Assembly: GCF_010020825.1 (NCBI RefSeq)
Contig: NZ_JAACJE010000001.1
Location: forward strand, 2,294,001 to 2,358,000
Origin: Acidovorax sp. 210-6
GTDB lineage: Bacteria > Pseudomonadota > Gammaproteobacteria > Burkholderiales > Burkholderiaceae_C
Direction of reading: 5' to 3'
DNA: 64,000 nucleotides
This document shows, piece by piece, positions 1 to 9,578 of the stretch (the first letter of the stretch is position 1; each line of letters begins with the position of its first letter). The position numbers and the translations under genes were made by a program. A model generated the notes under the pieces. The model was not told where the DNA came from, ran no database searches, and worked only from the letters and a program-made list of their open reading frames with translations.

Positions 1-3000
1 GGCGGTGAGTGCCTTCTCGCCGCCCGAGAGCAGGTGGATGGTCTGGTTCTTCTTGCCCGGCGGCTGGGCCATGACCTGCACGCCGGAATCGAGGATTTCG
101 TCGCCGGTGATGATGAGCCGCGCCTGTCCGCCCCCGAACAGCTCGGGGAACATGCGCCCGAAGTGCTGGTTGACGGCGTCGAAGGTGCCCGAGAGCAGGT
201 CGCGCGTCTCGGCGTCGATCTTGCGGATGGCGTCTTCCAGCGTCTGCATGGCCTGCTGCAGGTCGGCGGTTTGCGCGTCCAGGAAGACCTTGCGCTCGCG
301 CGCGGCGGCCAGTTCTTCCAGCGCGGCCAGGTTGACGGCGCCCAGCGCGGCAATGTCGCGCTGCAGGCGGTCGATCTCGCCCTGCAGGCCCGCCAGGCGC
401 ACGCCGCCTTCGGCCACCGATTGCGCCAGCGCCTCCAGGTCGGCCTGCGCATCTTGCAGCAGGGTGCTGTACTGCTCCAGCCCCAGGCGGGCGGCTTGTT
501 CCTTGAGCTGCAGTTCGGTAATGCGCGTGCGCTGGGGCTCCATGGCGCGCTCCAGTTGCAGGCGGCGTTCGTCGCTGGCGCGCAGGCGGGCGGTCAGGTC
601 GTCGTACTGGCTGCGCTGGGCAGCAAGCTCTTGCTCGCGTTGCAGCTTGAGTTCCAGCACCTGCTGCAGCCCGCCCTGGGCGGCGGCGTCGGACAGGCGC
701 TCCAGCTCGCCCTGGGCGCGCTGGCGTTCGTCCTGCAGGGCCTGGGTTTGCTGGGCGGCGGTGTCCAGGGTGCGCGAAAGCTCGGAACGTCGGGCCTCCA
801 GGCTGCGCTGCGAGAAGGTGGCCTCCTGCGCCTGGCGCTCCAGGCTGCGCTGCTGCTCGCGGCACTCCTGCAGGCGGCGTTCGGCCTCGATCACGCGGTC
901 GCCCAGTTGGGCGTGGCGCTCCTGGCTGTCGGCCAGTTGCATGTCGAGTTCTTCAAAGCGCGCTTCGGCGGCCACGCGGCGCTCTTGCAGGTCGTCCAGC
1001 TGGGCCTGCACTTCGGCCAGGTCGGCACCAATCTGCTCGCTGCGCGCGCGCGCCTGCTCGGCCAGTTGCGACTGGCGCAGGTGCTCCACCTGCAGCTCGT
1101 GGGCGCGCGACTGGGCCTCGGCGGCCTCGCGGCCCAGCGTGGCCAGGCGCTGGGTGGCGTCGGCGTAGGCGGCTTCGGCGCGTACCAGCGCGGTGCGGGC
1201 CTCTTCGCCGATGAGGGCCTGGGCGCGCAGTTCCTTGTCGAGGTGCTCGATCTCCTGGGCGCGCGCCAGCAGGCCCGATTGCTCGGAGTCCTGCGCATAA
1301 AAACCCACGCTGTGCGCGGTCACGCAGTGCCCCTGCGGCACGTAAATGGCGCTGCCGGGCGCAAGCTGGGCGCGGCGGTCCAGCGCCTCGTCCAGCGTGG
1401 GGGCGGTGTGGCAGCCCACAAGCCAGTCTTCGAGCACGGCGCGCAACCCTGCGTCGTGCACACGCAGCAGGTCCGACAGGCGCGGCAGGCCGTTTGCTGC
1501 GTTCGGCGTGGGTGCCTGCGGCGGCGTGAAGAAGGCCAGCTTGGCGGCGGGCGCATCGCCCCCGCCGGCGCCCAAAAAGCCGCGCACCATGTCCAGGCGG
1601 CCCACTTCGAGCGCGCCCAGGCGCTCGCGCAGCGCGGCTTCCAGCGCGTTTTCCCAGCCGGGTTCGATGTGGATGCGGCTCCACAGGCCCTGCAGGCCGT
1701 CCAGGCCGTGCTTGGCCAGCCAGGGGCGCAGTTTGCCGTCGGTTTTGACCTTTTCCTGCAGCGCCTTGAGGGCCTCCATGCGCGCCGAGAGGTCGGCCTG
1801 GCGGGCGGTCTCCTGGTTCACGGCCTGCTGGCGGGCGCGGCGGTCTTCGTCCAGGCGGGGCACGGCTTCCTGCAGTTCTTCCAGTCGGGCGGCGGCCAGT
1901 TCCTGGGCCTCGGTGGCGGCCTCGCACTGGCTGCGCAGGTTGGCCAGGCGGGCTTCGTCGGGCGCGGCCAGGGCGTTGCGGTCGGCGCGCAGGCGCTCGA
2001 AGCGGGCATCCGCCTGGCGGCTTTGTTCGTCGATGCTGCGCTGCTCTGCCGCCAGCACCTGGATTTGCTGCTGCACCTGCACCACGCTGGCACGCTGGGC
2101 GTCGGCCTGGCCCTGGGCCTGGCGCAGGGCTTCTTCCAGGTCGGGCAGGCGCATGGCCTGTTCTTCGACCTGGGCAGCCAGCAGCTCGGCCTTTTCCTCG
2201 GCATCGACCCCGGCCCCGGCCAGGTGTTCCAGTTCGGCGTCGGCCTCTTCGCGGCGCGCCTGCCACTGGGTGATTTGCTCTGCGAGTTGCACCAGGCGCT
2301 GCTCCACGCGCTGGCGGCCTTCGAGCACGTAGCGGATTTCAGCCTCCAGGCGGCCGACTTCGGCACTGGCCTCATAGAGCTTGCCCTGGGCCTGGTTGAC
2401 CTGGTCGCCTGCGGCGTAGTGCGCCTGGCGGATGGTTTCGAGCTCGGCCTCGACATGCCGCAGGTCGGCCATGCGCGATTCCAGCTCGTTGACGGCGGCC
2501 AGCCCTTCGCTGCGCACGCGGGCCTGCTCAGCCTCGGCCTCGGTGCGCTTGAGGTACCACTGCTGCTGCTGGCGCAGCGTGGCCTGGGACTGCAGTTGCT
2601 TGTAGCGCTCGGCGACCTCGGCCTGCTTTTCGAGCTTTTCGAGGTTGCTGCCCAGCTCGCGCAGGATGTCTTCCACGCGGGTAAGGTTCTCGCGCGTGTC
2701 GTGCAGGCGGTTTTCCGTCTCGCGGCGGCGCTCCTTGTATTTGGAGACACCGGCGGCTTCTTCGAGGAACAGACGCAGTTCCTCGGGGCGCGACTCGATG
2801 ATGCGGCTGATGGTGCCCTGGCCGATGATGGCGTAGGCGCGCGGCCCCAGCCCGGTGCCCAGGAACACGTCCTGCACGTCACGGCGGCGCACGGGCTGGT
2901 TGTTGATGTAGTAGCTGCTGTTGCCGTCGCGCGTGAGTACGCGCTTGACGGCGATCTCGGTGAACTGGTTCCACTGGCCACCGGCGCGGTGGTCGGCATT

Positions 3001-3255
3001 GTCAAAGACCAGCTCCACGCTGGAGCGGCTGGCGGGCTTGCGCGAAGTGGTGCCGTTGAAGATCACGTCCTGCATCGACTCGCCGCGCAGTTCGCTCGCC
3101 TTGGACTCGCCCAGCACCCAGCGCACCGCGTCCATGATGTTGGACTTGCCGCAGCCGTTCGGCCCCACCACGCCCACCAGTTGCCCTGGCAGCATGAAGT
3201 TGGTCGGTTCGGCAAACGACTTGAAGCCGGAGAGTTTGATGGAGTTGAGACGCAC
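1..3255 (-). CDS. smc: chromosome segregation protein SMC (3' end outside window)
   Basis: ATPase of the SMC-ScpAB condensin, which compacts and segregates the chromosome. The visible 1085 residues run from the N-terminal ATPase half (Walker A GPNGCGKSN near residue 33), through a long Gln/Glu/Ala/Arg-rich coiled coil and a hinge in the middle, into a second coiled coil. They end just after the ABC signature (LSGGEKALTA). Roughly 85-90 C-terminal residues carrying Walker B lie beyond the left edge. The start is a GTG at 3255, which puts the conserved N-terminal RLNSIKLSGFKSF directly at the beginning; I see no ATG that fits. The coding sequence is on the minus strand, and the long open frames on the plus strand are antisense artefacts of high GC. 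Upstream (3256-3503) is a non-coding stretch shared with the divergent DUF1800 gene; I see no feature in it beyond likely promoters. Confidence 0.97.
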   Translation of the reverse strand, partial: MRLNSIKLSGFKSFAEPTNFMLPGQLVGVVGPNGCGKSNIMDAVRWVLGESKASELRGESMQDVIFNGTTSRKPASRSSVELVFDNADHRAGGQWNQFTEIAVKRVLTRDGNSSYYINNQPVRRRDVQDVFLGTGLGPRAYAIIGQGTISRIIESRPEELRLFLEEAAGVSKYKERRRETENRLHDTRENLTRVEDILRELGSNLEKLEKQAEVAERYKQLQSQATLRQQQQWYLKRTEAEAEQARVRSEGLAAVNELESRMADLRHVEAELETIRQAHYAAGDQVNQAQGKLYEASAEVGRLEAEIRYVLEGRQRVEQRLVQLAEQITQWQARREEADAELEHLAGAGVDAEEKAELLAAQVEEQAMRLPDLEEALRQAQGQADAQRASVVQVQQQIQVLAAEQRSIDEQSRQADARFERLRADRNALAAPDEARLANLRSQCEAATEAQELAAARLEELQEAVPRLDEDRRARQQAVNQETARQADLSARMEALKALQEKVKTDGKLRPWLAKHGLDGLQGLWSRIHIEPGWENALEAALRERLGALEVGRLDMVRGFLGAGGGDAPAAKLAFFTPPQAPTPNAANGLPRLSDLLRVHDAGLRAVLEDWLVGCHTAPTLDEALDRRAQLAPGSAIYVPQGHCVTAHSVGFYAQDSEQSGLLARAQEIEHLDKELRAQALIGEEARTALVRAEAAYADATQRLATLGREAAEAQSRAHELQVEHLRQSQLAEQARARSEQIGADLAEVQAQLDDLQERRVAAEARFEELDMQLADSQERHAQLGDRVIEAERRLQECREQQRSLERQAQEATFSQRSLEARRSELSRTLDTAAQQTQALQDERQRAQGELERLSDAAAQGGLQQVLELKLQREQELAAQRSQYDDLTARLRASDERRLQLERAMEPQRTRITELQLKEQAARLGLEQYSTLLQDAQADLEALAQSVAEGGVRLAGLQGEIDRLQRDIAALGAVNLAALEELAAARERKVFLDAQTADLQQAMQTLEDAIRKIDAETRDLLSGTFDAVNQHFGRMFPELFGGGQARLIITGDEILDSGVQVMAQPPGKKNQTIHLLSGGEKALTA

Positions 3256-3503
3256 GGATCACCCTGTCAGACGCCAGCACCCGCTGCCCCTGTGGAGGCA
3301 GGGCTGGCTCATACGCCGGGCCGGGGCAGTGAAAGCCCCGCCGGCAAGGCGCAGATGTTACCCGAGCGCCGTGTCCCGGTGCGGGTGTGGCTTGGGTCTG
3401 TAAACAATTGAAACAACCACAGGTTTGCGTCACCAATATCCCCGACATGCGCATGGGCATGACAGACTTGTACACACCGTCAAGAACCCCTTGGAACGCA
3501 CCC

Positions 3504-5270
3504 ATGAACGCCCCACCCACGCCCCAGGAAACCCAGGCACTGACCACAGCCGAAGAAGCTGCCAACCTCCCCCTTCCCGGCCGCAGTGCCGCCCTTTCGG
3601 CACTGGGTGCAGCAGCACTCGCGGCCTGCGGCGGTGGCAGCGACGACAGCCCCTCCACACCCGGCACGCCGGGTAGCCCTGGCTCACCGGGCGACCCCGG
3701 CGATGGGCCAGGCGACAACCCTGGCACCCCGGCCACCCCGCTGACGCACGAGGAAAGTGCCCGCTTTCTGGCGCAGGCGACGCTGGGCGCCAGCCGCGCA
3801 GATATTGAAGCGCTGACCAGCAAGGGCCTGGGCACCTGGCTCAACGAGCAATTCGCCATGCCGGTCAGCATGCGCATGGTGGACTGGCTCTACGCCAAGG
3901 GGCTGGATGCGGAAGAATTCCGCTTCAGCCAGCGCGGCCTGGACAACGCACTGTGGCGCACACTGATCACCAGCCCCGACGCCCTTCGCCAGCGCGTGGC
4001 GCTGGCCCTGTCGGAGATCTGCGTGGCATCGGTGCTGGGCGTGGACAGCAGTTACCGCCAGTTTGCGCTGGCGTATTACTACGACATCCTCCAGACCCAT
4101 GCCTTTGGCAACTACCGACAGTTGCTGGAAGACATCTCGCTGAGCCCGGCCATGGGCTACTACCTCACCTACCGGGGCAATTCCAAGGCCAACCCCAAGA
4201 CCGGCAGCCAACCCGACGAGAACTACGCGCGCGAACTGATGCAGTTGTTCACCATCGGCCTGGTGCAGTTGCGCGCCGACGGCACGCCCGTGGTCAACAA
4301 CGGCCAGTTCGTGGAAACCTACCGCTCCGACGATGTGATGGGCCTGGCCCGGGTGTTCACGGGCTGGGACCTGGACACGGCAGGCCTGTCCAAACCCTAC
4401 CCTGCGGCGCAGATGTGCCGGCCCATGGCACAGGTGGCCTCGCGCTACGAGACCGGCGCCAAGCAGTTCCTGGGCACCACCATCCCTGAGGGCACCGATG
4501 CCCTCGCGGCCCTGCGCCGCGCGCTGGACGCCCTGTTCGTCCACCCCAATGTGGCGCCGTTCATCAGCCGCCAGCTCATCCAGCGGCTGGTCACCAGCAA
4601 CCCCAGCGGGGGTTATGTCGCCCGCGTGGCGGCCGTGTTCGCCAACAACGGGCAAGGCGCGCGAGGTGATCTGCGCGCCGTGGTGCGCGCCATCCTGCTG
4701 GACCCCGAGGCGCGCGATCGCGGCCAGTTGCAAAACCCCAACTGGGGCAAGCTGCGCGAGCCGGTGCAGCGCTTTGTGCACTGGGCGCGGGCCTTTGGCG
4801 CCACGTCCACCGGCGACGCCTGGGACGTGGGCGACCTGTCCGACCCCGGTTCGCGCCTGGGCCAAAGCCCGCTGCGTTCGCCCTCGGTGTTCAACTTCTT
4901 CCGCCCTGGCTACATACCGCCCAACACGGCACTGGCGGCACAGGGCCTGGTGGGGCCGGAGTTCCAGCTCACCAACGAGTCCACCGTGGCGGGCTATGTG
5001 AACTTCATGCAGAACGCCGTGGCCGGCCGCAGCGTGGGCGACCTGCGCGCCAACTACGCCGCACTGCTGGCCAAGGCGGGCGATCCCGCCGCGCTGGTGG
5101 CCGAGCTGCAACTGGTGCTGGCCGCTGGCCAGCTCTCGCCCGCCACCGTGGCCACACTCACGGCGGTGCTGGGCGGCATGCCCGGCAAGACCACCACCGA
5201 ACTGCAAAACCGGATGTATGCCGCACTCACGCTGGTGCTGGCCTCGCCCGAATACATCGTCCAGAAATGA
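3504..5270 (+). CDS. exported DUF1800 family protein
   Basis: A member of the uncharacterised DUF1800 family, normally found as a pair with DUF1501. Typical family motifs are present: an asparagine/arginine-rich NYARELMQLFTIGL block and a FTGWDL block. Starting at ATG 3504 gives 588 residues. Upstream ATGs at 3387 and 3447 would add non-conserved sequence. The N-terminus has a short hydrophobic stretch ending in LAACGGG, which resembles a lipobox but sits about 40 residues in, so whether it is a lipoprotein is uncertain. It is followed by a collagen-like Gly/Pro-rich linker (repeats of GSPG, GDPG, GTPA). The stop codon is followed by the DUF1501 start after 8 bases, so the two are probably translated together. 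Function is unknown; the location is probably the periplasm or outer surface. Confidence 0.88.
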   Translation: MNAPPTPQETQALTTAEEAANLPLPGRSAALSALGAAALAACGGGSDDSPSTPGTPGSPGSPGDPGDGPGDNPGTPATPLTHEESARFLAQATLGASRADIEALTSKGLGTWLNEQFAMPVSMRMVDWLYAKGLDAEEFRFSQRGLDNALWRTLITSPDALRQRVALALSEICVASVLGVDSSYRQFALAYYYDILQTHAFGNYRQLLEDISLSPAMGYYLTYRGNSKANPKTGSQPDENYARELMQLFTIGLVQLRADGTPVVNNGQFVETYRSDDVMGLARVFTGWDLDTAGLSKPYPAAQMCRPMAQVASRYETGAKQFLGTTIPEGTDALAALRRALDALFVHPNVAPFISRQLIQRLVTSNPSGGYVARVAAVFANNGQGARGDLRAVVRAILLDPEARDRGQLQNPNWGKLREPVQRFVHWARAFGATSTGDAWDVGDLSDPGSRLGQSPLRSPSVFNFFRPGYIPPNTALAAQGLVGPEFQLTNESTVAGYVNFMQNAVAGRSVGDLRANYAALLAKAGDPAALVAELQLVLAAGQLSPATVATLTAVLGGMPGKTTTELQNRMYAALTLVLASPEYIVQK

Positions 5271-5278
5271 GGCCTCGC

Positions 5279-6676
5279 ATGTCTGCACTCCCCCCCATCA
5301 GCACCCACGACGCATCGCGCCGCGCCTTTCTGCGCCGCAGCAGTCTCTTGTCCATGGCAGCGGGGGCCGCTCCGTGGGCGCTGACGCTTTCGGCCATGGG
5401 CGACGCCGCCGCCCAGACGGCCGACGACTACAAGGCCCTGGTCTGCGTGTTTCTGCAAGGCGGCAACGACAACTGGAACACCCTGGTGCCCTACGACAGC
5501 ACGCACCACGCGCTGTACCAGGGCCTGCGCAGCAACATCGCCTTCACGCGCGAAGCGCTGGCGGGCAGTGTGCTGACGCCTGCGGGCGGCAGCACCGACG
5601 GGCGTGCCTTTGCCCTGGCCCCCAACCTGGGCACAGGCCTGCTGCCACTGTTCCAGCAAGGGCGCATGGCCGTGCTGCACAACGTGGGCACCCTGGTGCA
5701 GCCCACCACGCGCGAGCAGTACATGGCACGCTCGGTGCCGCTTCCGCCCAAGCTGTTCTCGCACAACGACCAACAGTCGTACTGGCAGGCATCGGCCGCC
5801 GAGGGCGCCACCACCGGCTGGGGCGGGCGCATGGGCGACCTGTTCATGTCGGCCAACAGCACCTCAACCTTCACCTGCATCAACGTGACGGGCAACGCGG
5901 TGTACCTGTCGGGCAACACCGCCATTCCCTACCAGGTCACCCCCAGCGGGGCGGTGCCGGTCAATGGCATCAAGAACCGCCTGTTCGGCTCGGCTGACGC
6001 ATCCCAGGTGCTGCGCCAGTTCATGACGCAAGGCTCCTCGCACTGGCTGGCCAACGAGCATGCGCGCGTGGCGCAGCGCTCCATCGAGGCGGGCGAGCGC
6101 ATCACTGCGGCGCTGGCAGGCAACCCAGCGCCCGTCACCTTTCCCACCAGCAACCGGCTGGCCGACCAACTTGCCCTGGTGGCGCGTCTCATCAGCGCCC
6201 GTGGCAGCCTGGGTACCAAGCGCCAGGTGTTTTTTGTGTCGCTGGGCGGGTTCGACACACATGACAGCCAACTGGGCGCCCACGCCACCTTGATGACCAA
6301 CCTGGGCAATGCGCTGGCCGCGTTCTACCGCGCCACCGAGGCGCTGGGTGTGGCCTCGAAAGTCACCACCTTCACGGCCACCGACTTTGGCCGCACGCTG
6401 GTGAGCAACAACGACGGCACGGACCATGGCTGGGGCTCGTCGCAGTTCGTGATCGGTGGCGCCGTGAAAGGTGGCAGCTTTGTCGGCGCCGCCCCGCTGC
6501 CCGCCAACAACGGCCCGGACGACGTGGGCCGGGGCCGCCTGCTGCCCTCGGTGTCGGTCGAACAATACGCCGCCACGCTGGGCCGCTGGTTCGGCATCTC
6601 CGCCACCGACCTGCCCCTGGTGCTGCCGCGCCTGGGCAATTTTGGTTCTGCCGACCTGGGATTCATGCAGATTTAG
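5279..6676 (+). CDS. Tat-exported DUF1501 family protein
   Basis: A DUF1501 protein of 466 residues, partner of the preceding DUF1800 gene. The N-terminus carries a twin-arginine motif (SRRAFLRRSS) followed by a hydrophobic stretch and an Ala-x-Ala cleavage region, so export by the Tat system is expected. The family hallmark FLQGGNDNWNTLVPYD follows immediately. DUF1501 is distantly related to the alkaline-phosphatase/sulfatase fold; no enzyme activity has been settled for this pair. I chose ATG 5279 because a TGAGG Shine-Dalgarno-like sequence lies 6 bases upstream. ATG 5267, which overlaps the previous stop, is the alternative and would add four residues. Confidence 0.88.
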   Translation: MSALPPISTHDASRRAFLRRSSLLSMAAGAAPWALTLSAMGDAAAQTADDYKALVCVFLQGGNDNWNTLVPYDSTHHALYQGLRSNIAFTREALAGSVLTPAGGSTDGRAFALAPNLGTGLLPLFQQGRMAVLHNVGTLVQPTTREQYMARSVPLPPKLFSHNDQQSYWQASAAEGATTGWGGRMGDLFMSANSTSTFTCINVTGNAVYLSGNTAIPYQVTPSGAVPVNGIKNRLFGSADASQVLRQFMTQGSSHWLANEHARVAQRSIEAGERITAALAGNPAPVTFPTSNRLADQLALVARLISARGSLGTKRQVFFVSLGGFDTHDSQLGAHATLMTNLGNALAAFYRATEALGVASKVTTFTATDFGRTLVSNNDGTDHGWGSSQFVIGGAVKGGSFVGAAPLPANNGPDDVGRGRLLPSVSVEQYAATLGRWFGISATDLPLVLPRLGNFGSADLGFMQI

Positions 6677-6728
6677 GCGCCAAACGCCCGTGGAATAAGC
6701 GCAACAAGCTATTGATTCGATAGCAAAA
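6677..6728 (+). repeat. dispersed AGCTAT/ATAGCA repeat, copy A
   Basis: A degenerate copy of the ~55-bp repeat seen nine times in the window. It holds the core AAGCGCAACAAGCTATTGAT followed by CGATAGCAAAA. It begins right after the DUF1501 stop codon. Confidence 0.6.
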
Positions 6729-6730
6729 CT

Positions 6731-6753
6731 CCCTCTCCCCTCGCGGGAGAGGG
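6731..6753. terminator. hairpin between convergent genes
   Basis: A perfect 9-bp inverted repeat, CCCTCTCCC and GGGAGAGGG, separated by CTCGC. It lies between the converging DUF1501 and regulator genes and could end transcription from either side. There is no clear T tract, so termination is inferred. The same hairpin sequence is common as an intergenic repeat in proteobacteria. Confidence 0.45.
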
Positions 6754-6777
6754 GGTCAATACAGGCACCGCAAGCGA

Positions 6778-8241
6778 TCAATTCGATAGCACCCGCTGCA
6801 ACACCGGGTACGGCGCCAGAGTGCTGCGCCGCTCGTCCACCTCCAGCGCGCGGCCCACGGGCGGGAAGGCGCGCTGCGGGCAGCTGGTGCGCTCGCACAC
6901 CTTGCAGCCCATGCCGATGGGCACGGCAGCGGCCGGATCGGCCAAGTTCAGGCCCTTGGAATACACCCAGCGCGGGGCGTGCTCGATGTCGCAACCCAGC
7001 GCCACCGCGTGCAGCTTGCCCGGCGCGCCCCAGGCGCCGCCGCCGTGCTGCACGGTGCGCGCCACCCAAAGGTAGGTGCGCCCGTCGGGCATGCGCGCCA
7101 GCTGCGTGACGATGCGACCAGGTTGCGCGAAGGCCTCGTACACGTTCCAGAGCGGGCAGGTGCCGCCGATGCGCGAGAAGTGGAAATGCGTGGCCGACTG
7201 GCGCTTGGAGATGTTCCCTGCGCGGTCCACGCGGATGAAGATGAACGGAATGCCGCGCGCCTGCGGCCGCTGCAGCATCGACAGCCGGTGGCACACCGCC
7301 TCGAAACCCACGCCGAAGCGCTGGCCCAGGCGCTCGATGTCGTAGCCCTCTTCCTCGGCGGCGCGCAGGAAGGCCGTGTACGGCATGAGCAGCGCCCCGG
7401 CGAAGTAGTTGGCCAGGCCGATGCGCGCGAGCTGCCGCGCCTCGCGGCTGGACAGGCGCGCGTCCTGCGCCAGGCGGCGCAGCACGGGTTCCATCTCCAG
7501 GAAGGCCAGTTGCGTGGCCATGTGGAAGTTGCGCTGCCCGCCCTCCAGCCGGTCCGACAGGTAGAGCACGTTGGAGGCCGCATCGAACAGGCGCAGCGTG
7601 CCGCCTTCAAGCACCGGCATCTCCGGCCCCGGCGTGACCACGCGCACGCCGTGCTGCTGCTCCAGCCGCTGCAGCAGCAGGCTTTCGGCGCGGCGCGGCT
7701 CCATGCCCCACTGCGCGGCGCAGTGCTCGGCGGCGGCGTCCAGCTCGGCCATGTGGTTGTGGTGGGCGAAGAAATAGTCGCGCACCTCCTCGTAGGCCAT
7801 GGGCGGCGGCGCCTCGCCGCCCTGGCCCGCGCGCTCGTCGCCCCAGGGCGCGGCGAGCGCATCAAGGCGTTCGAGCGCCTGGCGGTAGCGCCCGTGCATG
7901 CCGATGAGGGTGCGCGCCACGGCGGGCATGCTGGCGGCCAGCTCGCGGATCTCGGCCAGCGACACCTGCTCCTGCCCCGCGCCGCCCGGCGGCTGGTCGG
8001 CCAGCACCTCGTTCAGGCCGGCAATCAGGCGCGCCTCCTCGTCGTCGGAAAAGCGCTGCACGTCCACGCCCAGCGCGGCGCTGATCTTCAGCAGCACCGG
8101 CACCGTCAGCGGGCGCTGGTTCTGCTCGATCTGGTTCAGGTAGCTGGCCGACAGGCCCAGCGTGCGCGCCAGCGCCACCTGCGTGAGGCCACGTTCCTCG
8201 CGCAGGCGGCGCAGCTGCACGCCCATGAAGGTCTTGCGCAT
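6778..8241 (-). CDS. XRE/DUF2083 short-chain acyl-CoA regulator (ScfR/RamB-like)
   Basis: A 487-residue transcription regulator. It has an N-terminal XRE-type helix-turn-helix (residues about 7-65, with VALARTLGLSASYLNQIEQN as the recognition region), a central IrrE/ImmA-like segment, and a C-terminal DUF2083 domain with closely spaced cysteines (GCKVCERTSC). This architecture is shared with RamB of actinobacteria and the short-chain fatty acyl regulators of Burkholderiales, which sense acyl-CoA and control acetate, glyoxylate or propionate genes. It is transcribed divergently from prpC, so it is very probably the local regulator of the methylcitrate genes. It replaces the sigma-54-type PrpR used by enterics. 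The TTCGCAA repeats in the shared promoter region are its likely binding sites. Ligand and direction of control are not visible. Confidence 0.88.
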   Translation of the reverse strand: MRKTFMGVQLRRLREERGLTQVALARTLGLSASYLNQIEQNQRPLTVPVLLKISAALGVDVQRFSDDEEARLIAGLNEVLADQPPGGAGQEQVSLAEIRELAASMPAVARTLIGMHGRYRQALERLDALAAPWGDERAGQGGEAPPPMAYEEVRDYFFAHHNHMAELDAAAEHCAAQWGMEPRRAESLLLQRLEQQHGVRVVTPGPEMPVLEGGTLRLFDAASNVLYLSDRLEGGQRNFHMATQLAFLEMEPVLRRLAQDARLSSREARQLARIGLANYFAGALLMPYTAFLRAAEEEGYDIERLGQRFGVGFEAVCHRLSMLQRPQARGIPFIFIRVDRAGNISKRQSATHFHFSRIGGTCPLWNVYEAFAQPGRIVTQLARMPDGRTYLWVARTVQHGGGAWGAPGKLHAVALGCDIEHAPRWVYSKGLNLADPAAAVPIGMGCKVCERTSCPQRAFPPVGRALEVDERRSTLAPYPVLQRVLSN

Positions 8242-8402
8242 GGGGTTGTCTCCGGGTTATTCGCAAACTTCGCAATTTGCAGGTTTTTAATTCGCAAACC
8301 TTCGCCAATTCAGGGCTTACATAGGGAACGTGGCTTGCGTACATTGCGAATCATGCACCAGGAAACCCGGGTGCACAACCGCAAAGCAAGGAGAACAACG
8401 CC
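8242..8402. promoter_or_regulatory. divergent regulator/prpC control region with TTCGCAA repeats
   Basis: This 161-bp region separates the regulator from prpC. It contains three direct copies of TTCGCAA (8260, 8269, 8291), a near copy TTCGCCA (8301), and one inverted copy TTGCGAA (8344). The copies form two pairs 9-10 bp apart, about one helical turn, as expected for a protein binding one face of the DNA. It is inferred to be the operator for the RamB-like regulator. A good Shine-Dalgarno (AAGGAG, 8388-8393) precedes prpC. Confidence 0.6.
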
Positions 8403-9557
8403 ATGAGCGAAACCGCCACCCCCGCCGTCAAGGCCAAGAAATCCGTCGCCCTCTCGGGCGTGACCGCCGGCAACACGGCCCTGTGCACTGTCGGTCGCAG
8501 CGGCAACGACCTGCACTACCGGGGCTACGACATCCTCGACATCGCCGAGGTCTGCGAATTCGAGGAAATCGCCCACCTGCTGGTGCACGGCAAGCTGCCC
8601 ACGCGCGCCGAACTCAAGGCCTACAAGGCCAAGCTCAAGGCCCTGCGCGGCCTGCCCGCCAGCGTGAAGGACGCGCTGGAGAAGCTGCCCGCCAGCAGCC
8701 ACCCCATGGACGTGATGCGCACCGGGGTCTCGGCCCTGGGCTGCGTGCTGCCCGAGAAGGACGACCACAACACGCCCGGCGCGCGCGACATCGCCGACCG
8801 CCTGCTGGCCAGCCTGGGCTCCATGCTGCTCTACTGGTACCACTGGAGCACGCAGGGCAAGCGCATCGGCGTCGAGACGGACGACGACTCCATCGGTGCG
8901 CATTTCCTGCACCTGCTGCACGGCCAGAAACCCAGCGCCGCCTGGGAGCGCGCCATGCACACCTCGCTGAACCTGTACGCCGAGCACGAGTTCAACGCCA
9001 GCACCTTCACCGCCCGCGTGATCGCCGGCACCGGCAGCGATATGTATTCCAGCATTGCCGGCGCCATTGGCGCGCTGCGCGGCCCCAAGCACGGCGGCGC
9101 CAACGAGGTGGCCTTCGAGGTGCAAAAGCGCTACGACACGCCCGACGACGCCGAGACCGACATCCGCCGCCGCGTGGAGGCCAAGGAGGTGGTGATCGGC
9201 TTCGGCCACCCGGTGTACACGGTGAGCGACCCGCGCAACGTGGTCATCAAGCGCGTGGCGCTCCAGTTGTCCGAGGAAGCAGGCAGCACCAAGATGTACG
9301 ACATCGCCGAGCGGCTGGAATCCGTCATGTGGGAAACCAAGAAAATGTTCCCCAACCTCGACTGGTTCAGCGCCGTGAGCTACCACATGATGCAGGTGCC
9401 CACGGCCATGTTCACGCCGCTGTTCGTCATTGCGCGCACCAGCGGCTGGGCCGCGCACACCATCGAGCAGCGCATCGACAACAAGATCATCCGCCCCAGC
9501 GCCCACTACACCGGCCCCGACGACCTGGCCTTCGTGCCCATCGAGAACCGCACCTAA
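8403..9557 (+). CDS. prpC: 2-methylcitrate synthase
   Basis: Condenses propionyl-CoA with oxaloacetate to give 2-methylcitrate, the entry step of the cytosolic methylcitrate cycle. The 384-residue protein has the short citrate-synthase fold. It has the active-site histidine regions (GPKHGGANE near residue 229 and GFGHPVY near 266) and the late aspartate region [11 protein letters not shown]. The sequence and the neighbouring acnD and prpF favour PrpC over housekeeping GltA, which is longer. It is the first gene of the operon, with acnD 21 bases downstream, and faces the divergent RamB-like regulator. Confidence 0.95.
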   Translation: MSETATPAVKAKKSVALSGVTAGNTALCTVGRSGNDLHYRGYDILDIAEVCEFEEIAHLLVHGKLPTRAELKAYKAKLKALRGLPASVKDALEKLPASSHPMDVMRTGVSALGCVLPEKDDHNTPGARDIADRLLASLGSMLLYWYHWSTQGKRIGVETDDDSIGAHFLHLLHGQKPSAAWERAMHTSLNLYAEHEFNASTFTARVIAGTGSDMYSSIAGAIGALRGPKHGGANEVAFEVQKRYDTPDDAETDIRRRVEAKEVVIGFGHPVYTVSDPRNVVIKRVALQLSEEAGSTKMYDIAERLESVMWETKKMFPNLDWFSAVSYHMMQVPTAMFTPLFVIARTSGWAAHTIEQRIDNKIIRPSAHYTGPDDLAFVPIENRT

Positions 9558-9578
9558 CCCCTCGCAGCGCTCCACGCC

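Noticed and set aside
34-3411. A very long open frame on the plus strand opposite smc (over 1100 codons)
   Set aside because: The minus strand encodes a clear SMC with Walker A and signature motifs; the plus frame is an antisense shadow produced by high third-position GC.
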